Source: a virus
IMG/VR virus record: IMGVR_UViG_3300042400_000613
Span: 1 to 64,000 of that record
Direction: 5' to 3' (one strand)
Length of the DNA stretch: 64,000 bases
Part shown: positions 28,666 through 38,400 of the stretch, piece by piece
Layout: every line of letters begins with the position of its first letter
Position numbering within the stretch: the first letter of the stretch is position 1
The notes under the pieces: model-generated
What the model was told of the DNA's origin: nothing
The model's database searches: none
What the model saw: the letters and a program-made list of their open reading frames with translations, nothing else
Made by a program: the position numbers and the translations under genes

Positions 28666-29201
28666 TGGCACTATTTGGAAGTGGTAGAGATGCTTCTTTA
28701 GTTAGGAGTATAAACAGAGAAAGAGTGAATAAAGTGATGGCCTTAGAGGTTGAACTTTATAAATTATCTAGGGAAGATACTAGAGAGAACATATATAGAG
28801 AAGCACCTAGTAAAGTATTCTATAATGCTACTAGACTAAACTGTATCATAAAAAGAGGTACCAAAGAAACTATCGACACTGACTTTGGATTGGATTTTGA
28901 AAGAGAAGCTACATTTTACTTTTTAAGAGATGATTTATTAGAGAGAGACTTGGTTATAGAACCCGGCGACTATGTATTCTTTGATATGGATTTTTATGAA
29001 CTAAACAATGTATTCTCTGATAATGCATGGTTTGGAAGAAATCCTGAAACATATATACCCCATGTCTTAGGAGAAGAATCTGAATTTGGTTATAATATAT
29101 CAGTCATAGCGCAAGCACACTTAAGTAGAAAAACAAACTTAACTACCACTGATTATAGGTCCGGAATTAATGACGCGTATGATGAACTAAACAAATATTA
29201 A
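28665..29201 (+). CDS. gp14: Neck protein (T4 gp14-like)
   Basis: 178 residues; the ATG shares its first base with the previous stop. Landmarks are INRERVNKVMALEVELYKL, a GLDFEREATFYFLRDDL segment and PGDYVFFDMDFYELNN, with an aromatic-rich core typical of this neck family in marine T4-like phages. Position between gp13- and gp15-like genes supports it. Shorter than T4 gp14 (256 residues), so the homology is at family level only. Confidence 0.6.
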   Translation: MALFGSGRDASLVRSINRERVNKVMALEVELYKLSREDTRENIYREAPSKVFYNATRLNCIIKRGTKETIDTDFGLDFEREATFYFLRDDLLERDLVIEPGDYVFFDMDFYELNNVFSDNAWFGRNPETYIPHVLGEESEFGYNISVIAQAHLSRKTNLTTTDYRSGINDAYDELNKY

Positions 29202-29202
29202 A

Positions 29203-29979
29203 ATGGCTAAATCTACGATAAATCCTACGGTATATAATCAACTCTATAGAAATCAAGTAAATAGAGGAGAGCAGACTAGAGAAGACGATGATTACATTAA
29301 GATTCCTGAAATTACAATATATGATGTAGATTACTCTATACTTCAATACATTAGAAATAACATCAAACCTGAAGTTCAAGATAGAGATAGAATGATTGAT
29401 GTTCCTGTGATGTATGGTAGCGGAGAACTCTGGTCTCAAATTCAATCAAATGGTTTTATGCGAGATGAAAAAAACAAACTTCTTTGTCCTGTAATTACAT
29501 TATCTCGGACAAGAATGGAAGAATATAAAGCCTTCGCTAAGTTAGATGTAAACAACAGAGTTTCTAGCAGGGTATATTACAGAGATGGGTACACTCAAAA
29601 TAATGCCCGGTATGGATCTAACAATAGGGGCAATACAGATTTACCACAAAAAGAAGTCTACATATCTATAATTCCTGAATACTACTATGTGTACTATGAT
29701 TTAAGCATTTGGACAGATTTTAATGAACAGTTAAATAAAGTAATAGAGCAATTTATACCTGTCAATAATTTTGTGTGGGGAAATGATTATCAATTTGTTA
29801 CACACATCGAAGATTTTACATTTTCCGCAGTAAATATATCAAAACAAGAAAGAATTGTAAAAGCATCTACAAGATTAAGAGTATTAGCTACACTCATGCC
29901 AGCATTTGTAGAGAGAAAATCATCTATTCAAAAAGCATTATCTATTAAAAAGGTAGCAATGTCAGAAAGATTAACGTAA
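29203..29979 (+). CDS. gp15: Tail completion / sheath stabiliser (T4 gp15-like)
   Basis: 258 residues. The segment VYYDLSIWTDFNEQLNKVIE and the following FIPVNNFVWGND align with the T4 gp15 motif in which a YELSIFT strand is followed by an amphipathic helix and a long strand. The C-terminus (RIVKASTRLRVLATLMP) also fits. T4 gp15 is 272 residues and caps the sheath and tube before head joining. Neck genes lie directly upstream and the sheath downstream, the expected neighbourhood. Confidence 0.6.
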   Translation: MAKSTINPTVYNQLYRNQVNRGEQTREDDDYIKIPEITIYDVDYSILQYIRNNIKPEVQDRDRMIDVPVMYGSGELWSQIQSNGFMRDEKNKLLCPVITLSRTRMEEYKAFAKLDVNNRVSSRVYYRDGYTQNNARYGSNNRGNTDLPQKEVYISIIPEYYYVYYDLSIWTDFNEQLNKVIEQFIPVNNFVWGNDYQFVTHIEDFTFSAVNISKQERIVKASTRLRVLATLMPAFVERKSSIQKALSIKKVAMSERLT

Positions 29980-30082
29980 TTTCATATTTTTTTAATTGTT
30001 TGAGATTTTTAAAACATATTTATAACAAATGAGAATTTATTAATAATTCTTGGTATAATATTTAATTGACAAAAACAAAAAA

Positions 30083-31945
30083 ATGGCAGAAAGAATAGTC
30101 AGTCCTGGCGTATTTACAAGAGAAAAAGACCTTAGTTTTTTACCTTTAGAAATACAAGCTATAGGAGCGGCGGTTGTAGGTCCTACTTTAAAAGGACCCG
30201 CGTTCGTTCCTTCTACAATCTCCTCTTATGAGGAATACCTTAGAGCTTTTGGTGGAGCCTTTAGTTCGGGTTCCGGTACATCCGAAAGACAGTACAAGTT
30301 CTTAACAGACTATGTAGCACAAGAATATTTGAGATATGCTGAAAATTTAACCGTAGTTAGGGTACTAGCCGGTAATTATCAGTACGCAAGTTCAAATGTA
30401 GTAACTAGAGGCGCTTATGCTGCTGCTCCTGCTGGTATTAAGGCTCGATTAACAGGCTCTTACTTTACAGCCGCTCAACAAACTTTTAAACTCACTGTAG
30501 TATCTCCGGGTAATTATGTAAATACATCACTCACTTCTATTGCCTCTAATAATGGAATAGGAAACCCTAATGATGACTCTACAGGAGGAGTGTTGAACAT
30601 AGGAAACAGAGAGAATTTAAGATGGGAAGTAAGAGACGTTAACACTGATTTAGGTACTTTTGATTTGTACATAAGAAGAGGAGACGACAGACACAACAGA
30701 AAAGTAATTGTAGAGCAGTACAATGATTTAACTTTAGACCCTAACGATACTAACTACATCGGTAGAGTTATCGGAGATCAAATGTACACATTAAGGTATG
30801 ATTCTGATGGTATTCCTTTCTTGCAGTTAAGCGGATCTTTCCCTAACAGATCAAGATATATCCGAGTAGAGGTATTTAAAGAAAATTATAACTACTTAAA
30901 TGAAAATGGACAGATAAGAGTTGCTGCATTCTCTAGTAGTTTGCCCGCTGAAGTATCTGGTACTTTCTCCGGAGGTTCCGATGGATATGTAAAACACCCA
31001 AGATCATTCTTTGATAAAATTAGTGGACAAAACAGCCAGGGATTCAATTTAGATGATTTAGCAGGCGGAGCTTCTGGTTCAACTGCTTATATGGATGCTA
31101 TTGACATTTTAGCCAATGCAGATGAATATGATATCAACATGTTACTCATGCCTGGAATTATTGACGGAGTAGGTGAACAACATGGTGAAATTATAACAAA
31201 AGCGATTGCCATGATTGAAAATAGAGGAGATATTTTCATGGTGATTGACCCAACTAGATACGGTGATACTATTGGACAAGCTATAAACGCAGCCTTAGCA
31301 AGAAATACTTCTTATGCTGCTTACTACTATCCATGGGTACAAATAGCTGACGCTGACTTAGGAAGAAATGTATGGGTTCCACCATCCACTGTAGTATCAG
31401 GAGTTATTGCATTCAATGACTACGTACAGTTTCCTTGGTATGCTCCAGCCGGTTTAAATAGAGGTGCCATTGACGTAGCTCTACAGGCAGAGAGAAAATT
31501 AACTTTAGGAGATAGAGATAGACTTTATACTTACAATATTAATCCTATTGCTACTTATCCAAGAGAAGGTGTAGTTGTATGGGGACAGAAGACTTTACAG
31601 AAGAAAAGATCTGCACTTGATAGGATTAACGTAAGAAGGCTATTAATCACTGCTAAAAAATTCATTGCATCATCTTCTAGGTATCTAGTATTCGAACAAA
31701 ATACAAAAGAAACAAGACTTAGATTCTTAAGTATTGTTGAACCTTACTTGGAAAGCGTTAGAAGAAATCAAGGTTTATATGATTTTAGAGTAATTATGGA
31801 TGAATCCAATAATACTCCCGATGTTCTTGACAGAAATGAGTTAAGAGGTGCTATTTATTTAAAACCTACTAGAACCGCGGAATTCATAATCTTAGATTTC
31901 TTTGTGTTACCTACAGGAGCTTCTTTCCCTGGTGATACAGAATAA
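30083..31945 (+). CDS. gp18: Tail sheath protein (T4 gp18-like)
   Basis: 620 residues starting ERIVSPGVFTREKDLSFLP, the hallmark N-terminus of contractile sheath proteins. The conserved C-terminal core is present: LTLGDRDRLYTYNINPIATY, VVWGQKTLQKKRSALDRINV, then RLLITAKKFI, RLRFLSIVEPYLESVRRNQG and IYLKPTRTAEFIILDF. The middle holds variable surface domains. The sheath contracts to drive the tube through the envelope. The 103-bp gap upstream is A/T-rich with TATTTATAAC at 30017 and GTATAATATT near 30054, either of which could be promoter elements. Confidence 0.95.
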   Translation: MAERIVSPGVFTREKDLSFLPLEIQAIGAAVVGPTLKGPAFVPSTISSYEEYLRAFGGAFSSGSGTSERQYKFLTDYVAQEYLRYAENLTVVRVLAGNYQYASSNVVTRGAYAAAPAGIKARLTGSYFTAAQQTFKLTVVSPGNYVNTSLTSIASNNGIGNPNDDSTGGVLNIGNRENLRWEVRDVNTDLGTFDLYIRRGDDRHNRKVIVEQYNDLTLDPNDTNYIGRVIGDQMYTLRYDSDGIPFLQLSGSFPNRSRYIRVEVFKENYNYLNENGQIRVAAFSSSLPAEVSGTFSGGSDGYVKHPRSFFDKISGQNSQGFNLDDLAGGASGSTAYMDAIDILANADEYDINMLLMPGIIDGVGEQHGEIITKAIAMIENRGDIFMVIDPTRYGDTIGQAINAALARNTSYAAYYYPWVQIADADLGRNVWVPPSTVVSGVIAFNDYVQFPWYAPAGLNRGAIDVALQAERKLTLGDRDRLYTYNINPIATYPREGVVVWGQKTLQKKRSALDRINVRRLLITAKKFIASSSRYLVFEQNTKETRLRFLSIVEPYLESVRRNQGLYDFRVIMDESNNTPDVLDRNELRGAIYLKPTRTAEFIILDFFVLPTGASFPGDTE

Positions 31946-31964
31946 ACAAAAAAAATAGACTAAA

Positions 31965-32555
31965 ATGGCATTTATAAACTCCCCATTTAAATATTTTAAC
32001 CCTAAGCAGCAGATGAGATACGTCCTCTATATCAATGATAGAGGAATGGACATCCCTACTTATATGGTTAAAACAGCGGATAGGCCCTCGCTAGATCAAA
32101 ATCCAGTAACTGTAGATTATATCAATACAGAATTTAAGGTTAAAGGTAAATCTAGGTGGCAAGATATCTCTGTAACATTATATGACCCAATTGAAGTAAA
32201 CGGTGCTAGACTTCTGCACGACTGGATTAGTAAACTTCACCATAACTCCGGATTACTCCAACCTGGCACAGGATTAGTAACCCCGGGAGAAGATGGATAT
32301 ATCTGGGAATATAAGAGAACATTAAGATTTGAAGCGGTTAGTCCTCATGGAGATGCTGTAGATCAGTTCCTATTATACGGAGCTTTTATTGCAGATGCTA
32401 AGTGGGGCAACATGGATTTATCTTCGGATGATTTAAACATGTTGGATTTAACTATAACTTATGATTACGCAACCATGCCAGCTGTACAGAATGCAAATGT
32501 ACTGGTTCGTGACGTAGACGCATCGGTACCTGTAACAAGACCTAACGCAGGATAA
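31965..32555 (+). CDS. gp19: Tail tube protein, copy 1 (T4 gp19-like)
   Basis: 196 residues. NSPFKYFNPKQQMRYVLYI at the start, TADRPSLDQNPVTVDYINTE, KGKSRWQDISVTLYDPIE, SPHGDAVDQFLLYGAFI, then WGNMDLSSDDLNMLDLTITY, all typical of gp19 tube subunits. It follows the sheath as in T4. Being the shortest of the three paralogues and adjacent to the sheath, it is the likeliest main tube subunit. The lumen guides DNA and tape measure. Confidence 0.92.
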   Translation: MAFINSPFKYFNPKQQMRYVLYINDRGMDIPTYMVKTADRPSLDQNPVTVDYINTEFKVKGKSRWQDISVTLYDPIEVNGARLLHDWISKLHHNSGLLQPGTGLVTPGEDGYIWEYKRTLRFEAVSPHGDAVDQFLLYGAFIADAKWGNMDLSSDDLNMLDLTITYDYATMPAVQNANVLVRDVDASVPVTRPNAG

Positions 32556-32567
32556 TTATTAATAAAC

Positions 32568-32595
32568 CACAGAGGTGCATTTATGCACCTCTGTG
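32568..32595 (+). terminator. Perfect 12-bp hairpin between the first two tail-tube genes
   Basis: Arms CACAGAGGTGCA (32568-32579) and TGCACCTCTGTG (32584-32595) with a TTTA loop. No T-run follows, so it may be an RNA-processing or stability element, or a partial terminator that lowers expression of the downstream tube paralogues relative to the first. An in-frame ATG at 32583 lies inside it, arguing against that start for the next gene. Confidence 0.6.
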
Positions 32596-32609
32596 CTTAT
32601 AAAATACAC

Positions 32610-33308
32610 ATGGCATTTACACACAAACCTTTTAAGTATTTTAATCCAAAGCAGCAAATGCGCTTTGAGTTATATATGCAGGCAGATCCTTTTGGTCCTT
32701 TTTTTCCTACGTATGCCATAAAATCAGCAGAAAGACCTACTTTAGAGAATAATCATATCACAGTAGATTACATAAATACAGAATTTCACGTTAAAGGAAA
32801 ATCAAGATGGCAGCCCATAACAATACGTTTTTATGATCCAATTGAAGATAATGGTGCCAAAATGTTACATGATTACATTAATAACTATCATCACAATTCC
32901 GGCACAACGGGAACATCTTTTAATCTTTTAACTCCGGGAGAAGATGGTTTTATACATGAATATAAAAGAACATTATATTTAAGATCATTATCACCTCATG
33001 GAGATGTCATGGATTCTTTCGTATTAGTAGGAGCATTTTTTGATTCTATTAAATGGGGAGAATTTGACATGTCTAGTGATGATTTAGTATTGATGGAAGG
33101 AACAATAGTATATGATTATGCCATGGTTAGAGGAAGTAAGGTGAAACTTCCTGATGTAGAAGGACCTGGATTAGATGGCGGAGGCGCTAATTTCGGAAAG
33201 CAATTAGGAGATGCAGCTATAAATATTGGAAAAGGAGCAGCTCAAGCAGCCGCTAATGCCGGAATAAGTGCATTAGGTAATTTGATTGGCGGCGGCGGAA
33301 GGAACTAG
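32610..33308 (+). CDS. Tail tube paralogue, copy 2 (gp19 family)
   Basis: 232 residues from ATG 32610; the frame extends to an ATG at 32583 inside the hairpin, but alignment with copy 1 (both begin MAF, then PFKYFNPKQQMR) fixes the start. Shared core: AERPTLENNHITVDYINTEF, KGKSRWQPITIRFYDPIED, SPHGDVMDSFVLVGAFF, WGEFDMSSDDLVLMEGTI. A Gly/Ala-rich C-terminal tail of about 45 residues (GAAQAAANAGISALGNLIGG) is absent from copy 1. It may be a minor tube component at one end of the tube. Confidence 0.88.
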   Translation: MAFTHKPFKYFNPKQQMRFELYMQADPFGPFFPTYAIKSAERPTLENNHITVDYINTEFHVKGKSRWQPITIRFYDPIEDNGAKMLHDYINNYHHNSGTTGTSFNLLTPGEDGFIHEYKRTLYLRSLSPHGDVMDSFVLVGAFFDSIKWGEFDMSSDDLVLMEGTIVYDYAMVRGSKVKLPDVEGPGLDGGGANFGKQLGDAAINIGKGAAQAAANAGISALGNLIGGGGRN

Positions 33309-33344
33309 TTTTCTTTGTTTTGTATTAATTTTAAGTTTTTAGTA

Positions 33345-33357
33345 TATTTATTATAAA
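33345..33357 (+). promoter_or_regulatory. TATTTATTATAAA motif five bases before the third tube paralogue
   Basis: Identical 13-mer to the one before phoH, five bases ahead of the ATG at 33363, in a 54-bp gap. Candidate promoter or translation element. Confidence 0.35.
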
Positions 33358-33362
33358 AAGAA

Positions 33363-34124
33363 ATGGCTAAATCTACGCCCATATTTAGACAGAAAAAAAT
33401 AGACAGAACAGTAGCGATAGACTCTACGGGCGCTTCTGAATATACCCAATACAGACCTTTCGCCTATTTTGAACCTAAATTAAAAAATAGATTTGTCCTT
33501 TACTTAGACGTACAAGGAATTTATATACCTAGTTATTTAGTAAAATCAGCGACTAAGCCCGGATTTACCTACGATAATATAGAATTACAGTACATTAACA
33601 CAAAGACAAACTTTAAAGGTAAGATGACATGGGATCCTATAGAGATAGTACTATATGATCCTGTGGCAGCACATAGGTTTTCTCCTAGAGCAGCTAATAA
33701 TCCTTTTGTAGACTCCTTATCTAGTTCTGAGGAAGTTAATAATGATTCATCTGTTTTAATATACGAGTGGATACTAAACACACACTCAAACTACATAGAA
33801 GGAAAAGAATATGCGCTAGAAACATATAAGAAAACTTTAATATTAGAAACATTAATGCCGAGAACAAATATACAATCAGAAAGATGGGAAATACATGGTG
33901 CGTATGTTTCGGCAGTAAAATGGGGTGATTTAGATTTATCGGATGATTCTTTATCCACTTGTTCTGTAACAATTATGTATGATTATGCGTTAATAAAAGA
34001 CGCTAATCAAAGAAAGGTTATTCCTTACAATAAAGAGCGTATTAATCCATTAGAAACACTACCTGATTCTATTAAATCTCTTAATCAAAAAATTCCATCA
34101 GTAGGATTATTGCCAAGATCTTAA
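33363..34124 (+). CDS. Tail tube paralogue, copy 3 (gp19 family)
   Basis: 253 residues. Core elements align with copies 1 and 2: RPFAYFEPKLKNRFVLYLD, VKSATKPGFTYDNIELQYIN, FKGKMTWDPIEIVLYDPV, WEIHGAYVSAVKWGDLDLSD and STCSVTIMYDYALI. It has about 30 extra N-terminal residues and an insertion near residue 105 (AHRFSPRAANNPFVDSLSSS). The three copies lie in tandem after the sheath. Likely a specialised tube subunit, such as a tube initiator or terminator; T4 uses gp48/gp54 and gp3 for such roles. Confidence 0.8.
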   Translation: MAKSTPIFRQKKIDRTVAIDSTGASEYTQYRPFAYFEPKLKNRFVLYLDVQGIYIPSYLVKSATKPGFTYDNIELQYINTKTNFKGKMTWDPIEIVLYDPVAAHRFSPRAANNPFVDSLSSSEEVNNDSSVLIYEWILNTHSNYIEGKEYALETYKKTLILETLMPRTNIQSERWEIHGAYVSAVKWGDLDLSDDSLSTCSVTIMYDYALIKDANQRKVIPYNKERINPLETLPDSIKSLNQKIPSVGLLPRS

Positions 34125-34146
34125 AAATTAAACAAACATAAATATT

Positions 34147-34992
34147 ATGAAGCCAGACAGAGAAGTTACATTTAATCAAAGTCCTAGCGAAGACGGTATG
34201 GAAATTCCTATTCCGGTTATTCCAACTGTCCCTCAAGGACTAAATCAGACTACATTATTAGTAGATTTACCATCTAGAGGTCTTTTTTACCCTAAAGAAA
34301 ATCCTCTATCCTCGGGTCAAGTAGAATTAAGATACATGACAGCTAAAGACGAGGACATCTTAACCAATCAAAACTATATCATGCAAGGAACGGCTATTGA
34401 AAGAATGTTCCGTAACTTGCTTGTATCAGAGATTGATTGGGATGATTTATTAGTTGGAGACAAGAATGCCATTATGATTGCATCTAGGATTGCAGCTTAT
34501 GGAGATGAGTACGTAATCCAAGTTACCACACCATCAGGTAATACACAGGACACGACAATCAATTTAAGTGAATTAAAGCCCAAACCGATTGACGAATCTG
34601 TATTAGTAACTAAGAATAGTAATTTATTTAAATTAACCTTACCTAAATCTAAAAAAGAAGTTCATGTTAAGTTATTAACAGGAAAAGAAGATAAGGAAAT
34701 TGACGCTATTGTTAAATCTTACGAGAAAGTAGGAAAAGATCCGGGCTTACTAACATTGAGATTGAAGCACATGATTGTCGCTCTTGATAATAATGTTGAC
34801 TTAGTGTACATTAGAAACTACATTGACACAGACTTATTAGCAGCAGACAGTAGAGCTATCAGATCTTTCTTAAGTAAAATTCAACCGGATGTAGATTTTA
34901 ACGTAGAAGTGATAGACCGGTACACCGGGGAGCCATTTCGCACTCCAGTGGTTTTCGATGAAAGATTTTTTTGGCCTGACCTCGAGAGATAG
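34147..34992 (+). CDS. gp26: Baseplate hub protein (T4 gp26-like)
   Basis: 281 residues. The LLVDLPSRGLFYPKENPLS segment, VELRYMTAKDEDILTNQNYI and IERMFRNLLV define the T4 baseplate hub (gp26, T4_baseplate) family; a second half with KLLTGKEDKEIDAIVKSY and LKHMIVALDNN extends it. Longer than T4 gp26 (208 residues). The end overlaps the next small gene by 35 bases over a seven-T run, in a +1 frame. Role: hub assembly, together with the small protein that follows. Confidence 0.75.
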   Translation: MKPDREVTFNQSPSEDGMEIPIPVIPTVPQGLNQTTLLVDLPSRGLFYPKENPLSSGQVELRYMTAKDEDILTNQNYIMQGTAIERMFRNLLVSEIDWDDLLVGDKNAIMIASRIAAYGDEYVIQVTTPSGNTQDTTINLSELKPKPIDESVLVTKNSNLFKLTLPKSKKEVHVKLLTGKEDKEIDAIVKSYEKVGKDPGLLTLRLKHMIVALDNNVDLVYIRNYIDTDLLAADSRAIRSFLSKIQPDVDFNVEVIDRYTGEPFRTPVVFDERFFWPDLER

Positions 34993-35167
34993 ACAGTACA
35001 TATATGAAGAAGTTTTTCAACTAATTCATTATGGAAAAGGATTTACATATAATGATTTGATGGACATGCCTATATTTATTAGAAAATTCTTTTACAATAG
35101 ATTATTAGAAGCTTATGAAGAAAGAAATGAAGCAAATAAAAAAGCATCCAAAAAATCAAGAAGATAG
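34958..35167 (+). CDS. Small baseplate-hub-associated protein (gp51-like position)
   Basis: 69 residues with EEVFQLIHYGKGFTYNDLMD and MPIFIRKFFYNRLLEAYEER, a pattern I recall from short proteins following the gp26-like gene in T4-like marine phages, and a Lys-rich end. T4 has a small hub-assembly protein, gp51, in a similar relation. Its ATG is inside the upstream gene, just before a T7 tract, so it could be made by re-initiation or as a +1 frameshift extension of the gp26-like protein. Highly charged and helical; no membrane segment. Confidence 0.65.
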   Translation: MKDFFGLTSRDRQYIYEEVFQLIHYGKGFTYNDLMDMPIFIRKFFYNRLLEAYEERNEANKKASKKSRR

Positions 35168-35168
35168 A

Positions 35169-35372
35169 ATGAAAGAAGTTAGGGAGGGGATTCTCTCCTC
35201 CCTTTTTTCATTATTAGCCATCCCTACACAATTAAAAATGGTGGGTAGAATGTATAATGCTGCAAAGGAAGATGAGAAATTAAAAAATCTAAGAGCCCAA
35301 AGATTACAGCGTCTGCAATCTCTAAAACATGATTCTGATTCTAATAATAAGCATTTTAAAAAGTATAAATAA
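35169..35372 (+). CDS. Small unknown protein with hydrophobic N-terminal segment
   Basis: 67 residues from ATG 35169, two bases after the preceding stop; the frame also extends up to an ATG at 35115, overlapping the previous gene by 53 bases, which I consider less likely. Sequence: a hydrophobic stretch (GILSSLFSLLAIPTQLKMVG) followed by a very basic helix (LKNLRAQRLQRLQSLKHDS). A terminator-like hairpin lies over codons 5-14, so expression may depend on readthrough. It precedes the tape measure and could be a tape-measure chaperone, but there is no direct evidence. Confidence 0.5.
   Translation: MKEVREGILSSLFSLLAIPTQLKMVGRMYNAAKEDEKLKNLRAQRLQRLQSLKHDSDSNNKHFKKYK
35182..35208 (+). terminator. 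Rho-independent terminator inside the start of a small ORF
   Basis: Arms 35182-35190 and 35194-35202 pair over nine positions (eight Watson-Crick, one G-T) with a three-base loop, directly followed by six T (35203-35208). By sequence this is a textbook terminator ending the tube-hub unit, yet it lies within codons of the 67-residue ORF. Confidence 0.75.
35364..35371 (+). promoter_or_regulatory. TATAAATA before the tape-measure gene
   Basis: An exact match to the T4 late promoter core lies 30 bases upstream of the tape-measure ATG and 156 bases after the terminator above, where a new unit would need a promoter. The match also overlaps codons and the stop of the preceding ORF, and the region is A/T-rich, so chance is possible. 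Confidence 0.3.
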
Positions 35373-35401
35373 CATCAAAGACTTAATAAATATGTGATAT
35401 A

Positions 35402-38400
35402 ATGGGAATAGATGCTATAAAAAAAATGGTAGAAGCCATCTTTAATGATTTAAGTCATTTTAAAGAGAAGTATGAATCGGCTTATGCGTCTTTAGTTACG
35501 ATAAAAGACGACGGTATAAAAGAATTACAAGCTAGTAAAAAAGATCGCTCCGCCAATTCCCAGAAAGAAATTGATCGACAAATAGAAGGTCTAAATATAG
35601 TTTACAAAAAAGAGCACGCAAAACATGAATCCTTATTAAAAAGTATAGATAGTGCTATAAAGGCAGCGAAATTGATTAAAAGCCACACAAATGTAAATGG
35701 CTACTCTATTACAACAATCCAAGAAGAATTAAATAATCTCATTCCATTTATTGAGACAGTATATACCGAGTCAAAGTTTCTAATAGGTAGAATAGAAATA
35801 GGATCGTATACATTAGGACAACAACTAGAGTTGAAAGAAAAGGGTCTTGATTATCCTAAAGGAAAAGAAAAGAAGTTTTTAGAAAAAGAACTACGTATAG
35901 CCTCTGTTAATTTAAATAATATTAACCCTGATGCTAAAGTAACATTAGGAGCTTTTAATAGAGCAAGAGGTGTAATCGACAAACAAGGAAACAGAACTGG
36001 AATAGAAGGTAAGTTATCTGATTTAAAGGAAAGAAAAAAGAATGAATGGTTAAAGCCAACAACTTTAGACTTAAAGAGAAAAAAAGAAAATAATGATATT
36101 ATTAGAAATCATTTAACAGATATTACTCCTGATAAGTTACACACTATACCTCAAAATGTACAAAAAAAAATAAAAGCATATATAGGAGGTGTAAGTATAT
36201 CTAGAGAAGAGCATTACAAAAAAGGAGACCCTTATAATGAATCAGACCTTGAACAATTAATATACGCAAAAACAGGAATGTCTAGAGAGGATATTCTGCA
36301 TAGTGAAAACTTATTTCCTAACCCAGAGGGATTAACAAATAAAAAAACGGAAGAAACTGCACAATCACCCGCAGAAATTAAATCTCCTGTAAAAAGAAAA
36401 GGAAAAAATAAAGCACCCGCAGACGTTATTTCTGATACAGCCTCTGTAGCTAATACATCATCACCCGCAAACATTACTTCTGATACAGCCTCTGTAGCTA
36501 ATACATCATCACTTGCAGACGTTATTTCTGATACAGCCTCTGTAACTAATACAACATCCCCGGGAAATAGAGGAGGTGGTAAAAAGAGAAGAATTTCAAT
36601 ACGTGGGAGAGGTGGTAGCATTGGAGGTGCAAGTACCGGAGGAGGGTCACAATCACCTATTGAAGAGATTAAGCCTAAAGTTGAATACGGAGGAGGGTCA
36701 CAATCACCAGGAGAAGTATCGGATGAAATGCTTAAAATAATTGAGCAAGCAGTATTTAATGGAACTGCTAGAGCTTTTAGTCAATTTTCAAATTCTCCGA
36801 TAAGCGCGCCATCTGAATTTAGTGATTCGGCAATAGATAAGATAGGAAATACAGTTTATGAAGCAATGAAAAAAGCTTTAGACTATTATTCTGCATCTCC
36901 TGCTTTAAATATGGTTTTATTTGGAATAGACCCATCTGTTATGAAGTTATTAAAAGACGAGTTAGGAGGTCTTTCTAGTACAGGGGGCGGGACAGGTGAT
37001 ATGGATAAATTAGCCGAAGAATTAAGAAAAAGTAGAGAGAGCAATGAAAACCTAGCTAAAATGCAAGAAGCTAGAAGAAAAAAAGCAGCAGCAGAAAAAA
37101 GAAAAAAAGATAAAGAAGCAGAAAAGGAAAAAAAGAGAATAGCGGATCCTAATTCACCCGAAAGTATAGCTAAAAAGAAAAAAGAAGCCGACGCAGCAGA
37201 AAGAGCTCAAAAGAAAAAAGATAAAGAAGACCCTAATTCACTAGAAAATATAGCAAAAGCAGAAGAAAAAAAGAGGAAAGAAGAAGAAAAAAAAGCTAAA
37301 GAAGATAAAGCAAAGTTAAAAGCCGAAAGAGAAGCAGACCCCTTTAGAAAAAGATTAAAGACAATATTTAAAGAAGGAGAACAGGAGCTATCATTTCTAT
37401 ATGCTAAGACAGATGCTTTTGTAGGATGGATTCCAGGATTTAACGACGCTATATTAGAGGCTAGAAAAAGTGCTTTAGAAACTTTACGAAAAGGGTACGA
37501 AGAATTTGATTTAGAATACGCAAACTCGGGTAGTGCGTTTAAGGGTATGAAAAAAGCAATATCAGAGATGTTTAAGATATCTCCCTTCACCGTTATAGTA
37601 GCAGGATTAACAACCATAGGAATACTTTTAGGTAAAACAATTTTTAATGCAGCTCAAAAAGTAAATACTCAAATAAAGGAAATAGCAGCAGAATTAGGAA
37701 CATCAAATAGACAATCCTATGAGATGTTTAAAAATGCTATGAATGCTCAAACTCAATTTGAAAATTTACATGCTAGCTTAAGAGATGTTATGGATGCTCA
37801 AAAAGGCATTCTAGGAGATTCTGGCATTTTATTAAGAACAAATGATAAAGCATTATCTGCCATAGCTGACAATGCAAAAAATATAGGATTGTCTGTAGAA
37901 TCTGCCGGTGCATTTTATGAGAATTTAAGAATGAAAGGGGCGGGTGATACTGAGGCGAATAATGTCATGACTGCATCACTAGAACTTGCAGATAAAAGAG
38001 GATTTTCTCCCCAATCCATAGTAGATGATATAGCTCAAAATGCTGAATTTGCATCAAAATATTTTTCTAAGATTAATAAAGATTCTAAATCTGCTCATAG
38101 AAATTTAATCGAAACTAATATACAAGTAAAAAACTTAGGATTAAATTTTCAGAAGGCATCTAAAATGACACAGCATTTATTGTCATTTGAGCAAAGCATT
38201 ACAGCAGAAGTTGAAGCATCTGTAGCATTAGGTACGCATGTTGATATTGGAAAAGCTAGAGAATTGCTTTTACAGGATGATATTGCCGGAGCGATGACAC
38301 AAATGATGAATGCCATTCCGGGAGGTTATGAAGGATTTCAAAATATGGATTTTGCGGAAAGGCAATTATCGGCAAATGCTTTGGGTCTTGAAGTATCCGA

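Noticed and set aside
32583-32609. Upstream ATG for the second tail-tube paralogue
   Set aside because: It lies inside a 12-bp hairpin and adds residues with no counterpart in the paralogue, which starts at the equivalent of 32610.
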